Source: Campylobacteraceae bacterium
Lineage (GTDB): Bacteria; Campylobacterota; Campylobacteria; Campylobacterales; Sulfurovaceae
Direction: 5' to 3'
DNA length: 48,544 bases
Assembly: GCA_027068975.1 (NCBI GenBank)
Contig: JALXFN010000101.1
Coordinates: 1 to 48,544, forward strand
Below, in pieces: positions 41,016 through 48,544 of this stretch; positions within the stretch are counted from its first letter, which is position 1; every line of letters begins with the position of its first letter. The notes under the pieces are model-generated. The model saw only the letters and a program-made list of their open reading frames with translations. It did not search any database and had not been told where the DNA came from. Both the position numbers and the translations under genes were made by a program.

Positions 41016-41459
41016 ATGCACAAAAAACTACTTATTTTACCTTTTTTATTGAGTTCACTATCGACTGCAAAAACTGTTGAAACTAAAGATATGAGAGCCA
41101 AAGACTATACAAAAAATTATGATACCAGCTCAAATGTAGAATCAACAGAAGACAAAGTCATCTCATCTACAGCTGAAGCTTCAGCACAAATCACCGTTAC
41201 GGTTACACTTCAAGCCACTTCAGAAATGACTTCAGGTAGAGATACCAGAACAACTGCAACCATGAGCTTTTTAGATAATAACCGTTTAGAGATTACCGAA
41301 GAGATAGCCCAAGGTAAAGGAGAACATCTTGAAACACTGCTAAGCATGATGAACCTAAAAACAAATCAAACAACTTTAAGCAATATTCAAACGCACTTCA
41401 ATGACCTTATATATTTAAGTCACCATGATTTTTTAGAAAAATTAAAAACTTTAGCCTAA
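41016..41459 (+). CDS. Exported protein of unknown function
   Basis: A 147-residue protein with signal peptide MHKKLLILPFLLSSLSTA and a Thr/Ser-rich middle (ASAQITVTVTLQATSEMTSG) that looks like beta strands. The end is helical (FNDLIYLSHHDFLEKLKTLA). AAAGGA precedes the ATG. Its stop overlaps the end of the convergent neighbour by 4 nt. No family recognised; a periplasmic location is inferred. Confidence 0.7.
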   Translation: MHKKLLILPFLLSSLSTAKTVETKDMRAKDYTKNYDTSSNVESTEDKVISSTAEASAQITVTVTLQATSEMTSGRDTRTTATMSFLDNNRLEITEEIAQGKGEHLETLLSMMNLKTNQTTLSNIQTHFNDLIYLSHHDFLEKLKTLA

Positions 41460-42379
41460 TCGTTCTTAAAAATAACTCCTAAGTTCATCATGTATCTATA
41501 TGAGGTTTGAAAGGCATTACTCTCTCTCCAAAGTATAGAGGGAGCTACTTGATAGTACATCCAATCTTTATAAAAAATATGATGAAAAAGCATATGAAAA
41601 TGAATATAGTCACTGTTTGGATTTTTAAAGTTTTTTAAATCACTAACAATCCCAAGCCCTGCTCCTACTTGCTCTGTTTCATTCAAGGTTTTTATCCATG
41701 AAACATCATTTATAAGCGTTTGAAACTCCTCTTTATTGCTATAACTCAATTGATTTCTCCAAAAAAAATCAAGTGAATCATTGACATTATACTCGGTGTT
41801 AAACTCAAAATTATTTATTATTTCACCATCAGTGTAGTAACGAAAACGATTATATAATATACTGTTTATTTTTTCTTCATCATATAAATTATAGTGTGAA
41901 CGTATATTTAAGTAAGGAACTAAGTGTGCATCACGTATTCTCACTCCACCTGCAAATGCCATGTTTAAACTTTTTTTGACATACTTAAAATACTCTAAAC
42001 GCAGATAGTAGTTTTTCTCTTCTATGTGTTCATTAGTTAATTTTGTACTGTCATATAGGGTATTATCATTGGTTTCATCTTCAAAAATTAAGTGAAGATT
42101 TTTCTGAATTTTGGGTAAACTAAGACGTAAACGTAGGCGTAAATCTTTTTCAAAGCTTTGACCATTTTCTATGGCAAAAGAGTTAATGACCTCTGCCCAA
42201 GTACTACTAGAGACTTCAGTAGAATTGCTTTCAACAAAATAGTCATCTATACTGTTACTTGTATCGACCAATATTTGACATAGGTTGTCGTGATACTCAT
42301 CAAGTAGCGTTATGTTATTATCAGCCTGTAGTAAGGATAAAAAAAACAAAAATGCTAAAGTTATAAGCCTATTGACCAT
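41456..42379 (-). CDS. Exported, probably outer-membrane-associated protein, unknown
   Basis: A 307-residue protein with signal peptide (MVNRLITLAFLFFLSLLQA). Most of the rest alternates hydrophobic and aromatic residues as in beta-barrels (KNYYLRLEYFKYVKKSLNMA, RFRYYTDGEIINNFEFNTEY, WMYYQVAPSILWRESNAF). It ends YRYMMNLGVIFKND, so the last residue is not Phe, but an aromatic F lies near the end. I do not know the family. It is convergent with the gene at 41016. Confidence 0.68.
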   Translation of the reverse strand: MVNRLITLAFLFFLSLLQADNNITLLDEYHDNLCQILVDTSNSIDDYFVESNSTEVSSSTWAEVINSFAIENGQSFEKDLRLRLRLSLPKIQKNLHLIFEDETNDNTLYDSTKLTNEHIEEKNYYLRLEYFKYVKKSLNMAFAGGVRIRDAHLVPYLNIRSHYNLYDEEKINSILYNRFRYYTDGEIINNFEFNTEYNVNDSLDFFWRNQLSYSNKEEFQTLINDVSWIKTLNETEQVGAGLGIVSDLKNFKNPNSDYIHFHMLFHHIFYKDWMYYQVAPSILWRESNAFQTSYRYMMNLGVIFKND

Positions 42380-42522
42380 ATTACCCTCCTATATATTATA
42401 TAATTTTAATTTTATAATATTAGTTAAAACAAAACAGCCTCTAAACAGCTTATTTAATATTTTACAATGAGTAACTATAAGATAAAGATATAAATGAGTT
42501 TTGGATTTTGAAGAAAAAGTGA

Positions 42523-42613
42523 TGGCGGACAGTGAGGGATTCGAACCCTCGGTACCCTTACGAGTACGCATCCTTAGCAGGGATGTGGTTTCAGCCAACT
42601 CACCCAACTGTCC
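42523..42613 (-). tRNA. tRNA-Ser (anticodon GCT)
   Basis: Read on the minus strand from 42613: GGACAGT acceptor strand, anticodon stem-loop CATCC-CTGCTAA-GGATG with GCT, a long variable arm (GTACTCGTAAGGGTAC) as in serine tRNAs, T-loop GGTTCGAATCC, and an encoded CCA at 42525-42523. It decodes AGC/AGU. The open frame drawn over it on the same strand is not a gene. Confidence 0.97.
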
Positions 42614-42715
42614 TTGTTTAGTTATATATTTTGTGGAGTGAGATTATAGGAAAATAAAGCTTAAATAAGTATAAAATATCCTATAATTTTTTCTTTTCTA
42701 TTTTAAAGGTTATTT

Positions 42716-43516
42716 ATGAATTTAAAAGAATCCATCATCGAAATACGAGAAGCAAAATGGTTCTCAAATTTAACCACAGCTATTATCATTATCTACTCTT
42801 CTATACTAGGTTTAAAAACTGTAGTTGTTCTTGACAATAGCTATGTATTTTTCTTTTATGTTTTAGACTACTTTATTACTATCTATTTTCTTATTGAAAT
42901 TCTCATAAAGATGTCAGCAGAAAAGAACCTAAAAGATTTTTTTAAAGATAGATGGAATATTTTTGACTTTGTCATAGTGGTCGTTACACTTATTCCATTA
43001 GAAAACACTACCATGGCTGCTGTAGCAAGACTTTTTAGAATCTTTAGAATTCTCAGACTTATCACCTCTCGTCCTGAACTTAAACGTATTATCGACATGC
43101 TTATTGGGGCAATTCCTTCTATTATTGACATTGTTTTACTGATGTTTATTATCTTCTATATTTATGCTATTTTAGGTAATTTTCTCTTTGCCACTGCTCC
43201 CAGTGGTCTATGGAAAGACTTTTTGGTTGCTATGCTCACTCTTTTCCAGATTCTTACCTTTGAGGGCTGGACAGATATCATGTATGAAGCTATGAAAATT
43301 CACCCTTGGGCTTGGGTATACTTTGTTAGTTTTGTCATTATTGCTGGGTTTGTTTTTTTTAACCTTTTTATTGCTGTTATTATTGGTGAAATGGAAAACT
43401 TAAGAGATGATGAAAAGAAAAAAGATAAAGATAAAAAGTTAGACCTTATTTTAAAAGAGTTAACAGAACTAAGGGCTGAGGTTAAAGAACTTAAAGGAGA
43501 GAAGAATCAAGGTTAA
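42716..43516 (+). CDS. Single-domain voltage-gated cation channel, Cav-like filter
   Basis: A 266-residue six-helix channel of the NaChBac/NavAb type, acting as a tetramer in the inner membrane. S1-S3 cover about 15-95. S4 carries Arg105, 108, 111 and 114 every third residue (ARLFRIFRILRLI). The pore helix and filter read LFQILTFEGWTDIM, with Glu183-Gly184-Trp185. Bacterial sodium channels usually have LESW; EGWTD resembles animal calcium channel domain I. S6 is near 200-224, and a charged coiled coil ends the protein (KLDLILKELTELRAEVKELK), as in other tetrameric channels. The CRISPR array begins 12 nt after its stop. Confidence 0.92.
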   Translation: MNLKESIIEIREAKWFSNLTTAIIIIYSSILGLKTVVVLDNSYVFFFYVLDYFITIYFLIEILIKMSAEKNLKDFFKDRWNIFDFVIVVVTLIPLENTTMAAVARLFRIFRILRLITSRPELKRIIDMLIGAIPSIIDIVLLMFIIFYIYAILGNFLFATAPSGLWKDFLVAMLTLFQILTFEGWTDIMYEAMKIHPWAWVYFVSFVIIAGFVFFNLFIAVIIGEMENLRDDEKKKDKDKKLDLILKELTELRAEVKELKGEKNQG

Positions 43517-43528
43517 TTGTACTTTTTG

Positions 43529-46500
43529 TATTAAATACAACCCATGTATCGGTTCAATAACAGAAGTTGTCGGTAGAAGTGTAGGTGATACGCCATTTAA
43601 ATACAACCCATGTATCGGTTCAATTTTTCCTCTATTTTCTCAATAAGCTCATCTGATTTATCATTTAAATACAACCCATGTATCGGTTCAATTAAAAAAA
43701 AATTAACTAGAGCCAATTCATTAAAAAAATTTAAATACAACCCATGTATCGGTTCAATATTTACTTCTTGGATAGACATAAAGAAATTCCTTAAATTTAA
43801 ATACAACCCATGTATCGGTTCAATTATGGATTTGCCAACTATGGATTTGAAACACTCTTATTTAAATACAACCCATGTATCGGTTCAATGAGAAAGCAGA
43901 GCAGGAACAGCATAATGATAATTGAATTTAAATACAACCCATGTATCGGTTCAATACCTGTCTTTTTGTCAACTGGGAAGATGTACGCCTCATTTAAATA
44001 CAACCCATGTATCGGTTCAATCGTTGCAGAGTCCATGTACATAGTAAAGGCTTTTTTCATTTAAATACAACCCATGTATCGGTTCAATACTTCTCGTTAA
44101 ACTAAGCCCTTATTTGTCTAAAGAATTTAAATACAACCCATGTATCGGTTCAATTGTTAAAATGCACTTGTTCACATGTGAAAAAGATGATTTAAATACA
44201 ACCCATGTATCGGTTCAATCGTTATATTTTTGTTGCTGGTTAATATTTTTTGTGTATTTAAATACAACCCATGTATCGGTTCAATTATTTAAAATTAGTC
44301 CAGTAGATTTGGTTTTCCCTTATTTAAATACAACCCATGTATCGGTTCAATGTAATCACCATCTACACCTATACGCCCTTGTGTTGTATTTAAATACAAC
44401 CCATGTATCGGTTCAATGGGTGTAGAGCTTTATACCTTTACAGAGTGGTACCAATTTAAATACAACCCATGTATCGGTTCAATATTACCTCTTTGAATGC
44501 CAATAAATTAAAGTTAAAAGAATTTAAATACAACCCATGTATCGGTTCAATGTATAGACATTGTCAGATTCTTGGCACAAGCATACCAATTTAAATACAA
44601 CCCATGTATCGGTTCAATTATTTTTTTATTATTTATTTGGCAATCGTTGGGGTATTTAAATACAACCCATGTATCGGTTCAATAGATATGGCTGAAGTTA
44701 TAGAGCTTGGTGGTAGTCGATTTAAATACAACCCATGTATCGGTTCAATGGTATACGAATCTTAGGCACTTTAATATCGTTAATCTATTTAAATACAACC
44801 CATGTATCGGTTCAATCCTGAAAGAGAAATAAGACCATCTGTATTAGTACCTATTTAAATACAACCCATGTATCGGTTCAATGAATAGTGAATGTTGAGG
44901 TTAGCTTCTCTATATTCTATTTAAATACAACCCATGTATCGGTTCAATCTCTTTTTTATTAAAAAGTCAACTTTTTTATAAATGTATTTAAATACAACCC
45001 ATGTATCGGTTCAATAACGGTAGTGATGTAGAAATAACTAATGTAAAAGTATTTAAATACAACCCATGTATCGGTTCAATTTGCTGGTAAGACAGGAGCT
45101 GTTACGCTAATAAAAGAATTTAAATACAACCCATGTATCGGTTCAATAATTTGAGATAGCAATTAAAATTTTAACTATTGGTAATTTAAATACAACCCAT
45201 GTATCGGTTCAATTATTTTCGGTGGAAATGGCGTTTCTGTCGTATACGAATTTAAATACAACCCATGTATCGGTTCAATAAATGACAAGGGTGAAATAAT
45301 CTATGATGAAAATGGATTTAAATACAACCCATGTATCGGTTCAATCTATGAAAGAGCTGATAAGATAGAAGCAGCCCTAAGATTTAAATACAACCCATGT
45401 ATCGGTTCAATACTTATAATGATATAGAGATTGTATTTGGGATAAATCTATTTAAATACAACCCATGTATCGGTTCAATAAAACTAGGACACTAAGTCCA
45501 CCTACTGTTAATGTTATTTAAATACAACCCATGTATCGGTTCAATGTTGCGTAAGAAAGAGAATGTAGATACTTATGTGTAATTTAAATACAACCCATGT
45601 ATCGGTTCAATTTAACCTCTTTAGAGTGCTTTAAGTTGCTTACATAGATTTAAATACAACCCATGTATCGGTTCAATTTAGAGATGCTACAAAAGGAAAA
45701 AATCACTTCATACCATTTAAATACAACCCATGTATCGGTTCAATAACAATTAAAACTTTTAAATGTGTAGACTGTGGTTTATTTAAATACAACCCATGTA
45801 TCGGTTCAATTAGGAAAGCCTTTGCTCCTTAAATCTAACTTTTGTAATTTAAATACAACCCATGTATCGGTTCAATCGATGCTGGAGGAAATAGAATCTT
45901 TCATGGGGGACGAATTTAAATACAACCCATGTATCGGTTCAATTTCAGTTGGAAAGAGAATTAATGAAGAGAGACCAGGATTTAAATACAACCCATGTAT
46001 CGGTTCAATCTCTACAAGAGTTTCTTCTATTTTTCTGGACTCTTCATTTAAATACAACCCATGTATCGGTTCAATAATGAAAACGTCTAGCCCCGAAGTT
46101 GAGAAAAAACTATTTAAATACAACCCATGTATCGGTTCAATATACATTAAAGATATATATAACTATATGTCAGCACCATTTAAATACAACCCATGTATCG
46201 GTTCAATAGTGGGCATTTTGACAAACAAATGCTCTTTGTCCAATTTAAATACAACCCATGTATCGGTTCAATTAATAAATAAGTAAAATATTGTCCACCA
46301 CGCTCACATTTAAATACAACCCATGTATCGGTTCAATATGCCATTATCAAGATGGGTTAAAGGCTCTAAAATTATTTAAATACAACCCATGTATCGGTTC
46401 AATTTATCTTCATCCCGACTTTAACACGCTTTGCCATTATTTAAATACAACCCATGTATCGGTTCAATTGTAGTCAACCATAGAGCTGGGGCTAAAGTTC

Positions 46501-46795
46501 AAAATTTAAATACAACCCATGTATCGGTTCAATGTTGCAGAAGAACAGCAGTTCATCGAGGGAGAGTTATTTAAATACAACCCATGTATCGGTTCAATAT
46601 TTTTTCTATTTCTTGACCTTTTCGGGTCTACGGAATTTAAATACAACCCATGTATCGGTTCAATTAATTTTGTTAAAGCTAGAAGAGTAAAAGAGCCAGA
46701 TTTAAATACAACCCATGTATCGGTTCAATCTCTAACATTCTGTGATAGACTATCCAGGGAGTCTGATTTAAATACAACCCATGTATCGGTTCAAT
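43529..46795 (-). CRISPR. CRISPR array, 50 repeats and 49 spacers
   Basis: The 30-nt repeat begins ATTTAAATACAACCC and ends ATGTATCGGTTCAAT on the plus strand, and I count 50 copies. Spacers are about 35-38 nt. The leftmost repeat (43529-43558) alone is altered at its 5' end (TA for AT), which marks the distal, oldest end. Transcription is therefore leftward, with the repeat read as ATTGAACC...GTATTTAAAT. That form, 30 nt and ending ATTTAAAT, resembles clostridial and fusobacterial subtype I-B repeats. Leader and cas2/cas1 lie on the right. Interior repeats look identical, so the array is probably active or recently so. Frames open through the array are artefacts. Confidence 0.98.
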
Positions 46796-46971
46796 CCAGA
46801 AAATATGGGCATTTGAAAATAGCTCTAAGTAGCTACAATCCCATAATATCTATGTTTTGTAAAGTTTTTTCCAATCGTATTGGTTCTTAACAATGAAATG
46901 TTAGAGAACTTTACGAACACGCTATTTTACCGTGGTTTACATTAGATTTTTGTTAAAAGGAGGTTGGAAAA
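46796..46971 (-). promoter_or_regulatory. CRISPR leader region
   Basis: 176 bp without a credible gene between the first (rightmost) repeat and the GNAT toxin gene, AT-rich with several T/A-runs. It contains an inverted repeat CCAAT-CGT-ATTGG (46871-46883) and an adjoining larger imperfect hairpin (GTTCTTAACA with TGTTAGAGAAC) at about 46882-46908. These may be anchoring sites for spacer uptake or parts of the array promoter. Assignment rests on position at the cas side and on the degenerate far end of the array. Confidence 0.7.
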
Positions 46972-47499
46972 CTATTTTAAAAGCTTATGAATAGTCTTCA
47001 TAGAAAGATACATCAAAATTTGAGCAGGTTTAACTTCTAACTCTCCGTCTATAACTGGAGCTACTACAAAAGCATATTTTTCATAAAATGGCACAGCACT
47101 ATCTTTTGCATCAACAAAAATACCAACACAACCTACCAATGCTTCTATCTCTAAAGCCAAATAAAGAATTTTTTGCACAAGTTTTTTTCCTATTCCTTTT
47201 GCTTGAAAATGCTCATCAACTCCTAGTCTAGCAATTCTTACTATAGGTAACGGATAATTAGGAAGCTTTTTCAACTCCTCTATTTCTAAACTATCAATAT
47301 TCATTGAAGAGACAGAAACCGTAACATACCCCACAATCGTTTGAGTTTCCACATCTACAGCCACATAAGTCTTCCCTATCTTATGTTTAAACTGGTTTTG
47401 TCCAGCAAATTTAATAAAAAATCTATCTATCTCAATCTCACCACTTCTAAAATCTTTTCGATTGTCTCGTTTTTCAAGCTTTCTAATCTCTATCTTCAT
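46972..47499 (-). CDS. GNAT-type toxin (TacT-like) between CRISPR leader and cas2
   Basis: A 175-residue acetyltransferase: IDRFFIKFAGQNQFKHKIGK and TYVAVDVETQTIVGYVTVS lead into the acetyl-CoA loop RLGVDEHFQAKGIGKKLVQK and end with DSAVPFYEKYAF. This is the layout of GNAT toxins that block translation by acetylating aminoacyl-tRNA. It overlaps by 17 nt the gene for a ribbon-helix-helix-like partner, the standard TA order. All motifs are intact. An unrelated GNAT enzyme is unlikely given the paired gene. Its place in the cas locus suggests it may guard the CRISPR system. Confidence 0.83.
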   Translation of the reverse strand: MKIEIRKLEKRDNRKDFRSGEIEIDRFFIKFAGQNQFKHKIGKTYVAVDVETQTIVGYVTVSVSSMNIDSLEIEELKKLPNYPLPIVRIARLGVDEHFQAKGIGKKLVQKILYLALEIEALVGCVGIFVDAKDSAVPFYEKYAFVVAPVIDGELEVKPAQILMYLSMKTIHKLLK

Positions 47500-47743
47500 T
47501 CATTAAATCCCTCAAAGCTTGGGTAGGTTCTTGCTCTGCCATAATCACTGTTTCAAAAACCTCTTTAGAGACCGTTATAGAAGGAGGAATAATAATATCA
47601 GCAGGTAACTCTTGATGAGCATTTATGTAATGCAAAAGAGCCTGTTCTAAAATAAACCCTTTTTTTTGACCAGATTTACTAGAAAAATTTTCAAATAATA
47701 TTTTTGTCTCATTAGAAATATAAGCAGAAACTTGTGTTGTCAT
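47483..47743 (-). CDS. Antitoxin, DUF1778/ribbon-helix-helix-like, partner of the GNAT toxin
   Basis: An 86-residue protein. The start, MTTQVSAYISNETKILFENF, and KKGFILEQALLHYINAH look like a ribbon-helix-helix DNA-binding domain. The tail, EVFETVIMAEQEPTQALRDL, is the usual toxin-binding helix of GNAT-pair antitoxins. It overlaps the toxin start by 17 nt. AAAAGGATA precedes the ATG. It should repress its own promoter, located in the 66-bp gap to cas2. Confidence 0.82.
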   Translation of the reverse strand: MTTQVSAYISNETKILFENFSSKSGQKKGFILEQALLHYINAHQELPADIIIPPSITVSKEVFETVIMAEQEPTQALRDLMNEDRD

Positions 47744-47809
47744 GGTCTATCCTTTTAAAACTATTTTTTTCTACAAAAATGTAGATTTTATAAAGTATAG
47801 CATAAAAAT

Positions 47810-48118
<309 letters not shown>

Positions 48119-48131
48119 TTAAATCCTCAAC

Positions 48132-48159
48132 TTTTCACTATTCACTATTCACTTTTCAC
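48132..48159. repeat. Four tandem 7-bp repeats between cas1 and cas2
   Basis: TTTTCAC, TATTCAC, TATTCAC and TTTTCAC follow one another without gaps (consensus TWTTCAC) in the short cas1-cas2 gap. The origin is likely slippage; an effect on cas2 translation is possible since it lies just upstream of the cas2 ribosome-binding region. Confidence 0.6.
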
Positions 48160-48163
48160 TAAA

Positions 48164-48544
48164 CTAACACTTATCTTTTAGGCTAAATGGCACAAACGGT
48201 TTGTTTTCCACCAAAAACTTTACCAACTTATACCCATCATACTTTATAGCACTCTTATAGGTAGTCTTACGCTTAAGCGTTGGGTGTGTAAATGGCTCAT
48301 TAAGCCGTGCTTCAAACGCCTCTATAAATATCATCTTCCCCTGCTCATTTAGTAAAGCATAGTTCAGGCTCTTGTCAAAATGTTTGCTCACCTGTAGCTT
48401 CTTTTTGTTGACCAAATCAAAAATAGTCTTAAAGACAACAACAGGCTTAAAGACCTCACTCAAATCCAAACTTAAAGAGAACCTACCATCTCTTGGAGAG
48501 TGCAAAAAGCTTATCGACTGATTTAAATGCGTATGGTAAATAGC
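48164..48544 (-). CDS. cas1: CRISPR-associated integrase Cas1 (C-terminal part)
   Basis: The frame is open to the right edge, so the gene is cut by the window; about 126 codons are seen. The first visible residues, AIYHTHLNQSISFLHSPRDG, hold the conserved His region of the Cas1 active site. RFSLSLDLSEVFKPVVVFKT follows, typical of subtype I-B Cas1, and the protein ends PFSLKDKC. A TTG inside this stretch (48505) is not a start. Cas1 with Cas2 adds spacers to the array. The interference genes are expected beyond the right edge. Confidence 0.93.
   Translation of the reverse strand, partial: AIYHTHLNQSISFLHSPRDGRFSLSLDLSEVFKPVVVFKTIFDLVNKKKLQVSKHFDKSLNYALLNEQGKMIFIEAFEARLNEPFTHPTLKRKTTYKSAIKYDGYKLVKFLVENKPFVPFSLKDKC

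Noticed and set aside
42389-42607. 72-residue frame over the tRNA gene
   Set aside because: It lies almost wholly on tRNA-Ser and its flank and has no protein-like features.
43529-46795. Type II (Cas9) CRISPR as in Campylobacter
   Set aside because: The repeat is 30 nt rather than 36 nt, and Cas1/Cas2 sequence and order fit type I-B.
43610-46890. Several open frames inside the CRISPR array on both strands
   Set aside because: They are translations of the repeat itself (recurring KYNPCIGSI or IEPIHGLYLN) and have no ribosome-binding sites.

Overview
The window looks like a chromosome segment of a low-GC Campylobacterota bacterium of the Sulfurimonas/Sulfurovum kind. This is inferred from protein flavour and from gene order: PBP2, a small membrane protein, a GNAT enzyme, EngB and LptA form a run that recalls Helicobacter, and trmB-ftsE-ftsX-envC-rlpA follow one another. 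No ribosomal RNA is present. The only tRNA is tRNA-Ser(GCT).

Layout. 0-4.2 kb: the start of a secreted protein, an AAA/PD-(D/E)XK protein, an SGNH-type lipoprotein and a Phd/RelE-type toxin-antitoxin pair. 4.2-11.8 kb: copper-handling copB and copA, a secreted phospholipase A2-like protein, a three-domain repeat lipoprotein and an OmpR-type two-component system. A 64-bp direct repeat flanks the lipoprotein gene. The same 64 bp form the phospholipase tail on one strand and the kinase C-terminus on the other. 11.8-24.8 kb: mostly housekeeping genes (TAXI binding protein, fabD, L,D-transpeptidase, mrdA/PBP2, engB, lptA, an IscU-like scaffold, a Crp/Fnr regulator, psd, a HAD phosphatase, DUF445).

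24.8-34.6 kb is the most remarkable part. It holds a complete diversity-generating retroelement (DGR): reverse transcriptase, Avd, one template repeat and two variable repeats. Over a 104-bp core every one of the 28 template/variable differences falls on a template adenine (coding strand). One variable repeat ends a free-standing FGE-fold (C-type-lectin-like) protein. The other ends a vWA-FGE protein in an operon with a MoxR AAA+ ATPase, a caspase fused to a probable VMAP-C domain, and a small EACC1-like protein. I read this as a conflict or defence module whose sensor is continually diversified and whose effector is a caspase. Six clusters of REP-like palindromes and a REP-associated tyrosine transposase (RAYT) are confined to this island. 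REP units lie just downstream of the template and of both variable repeats, and they supply the codons at the avd/RT junction.

34.6-43.5 kb: cell-envelope and division genes (rlpA, envC, ftsX, ftsE), trmB, rluD, an FN3 lipoprotein, two unknown exported proteins, the tRNA, and a voltage-gated cation channel whose selectivity filter resembles animal Cav domain I. 43.5-48.5 kb: a 50-repeat CRISPR array read leftward, its leader, a GNAT/ribbon-helix-helix-type toxin-antitoxin pair, cas2, and the 3' part of cas1 running off the right edge. Repeat length and Cas1 sequence suggest subtype I-B.
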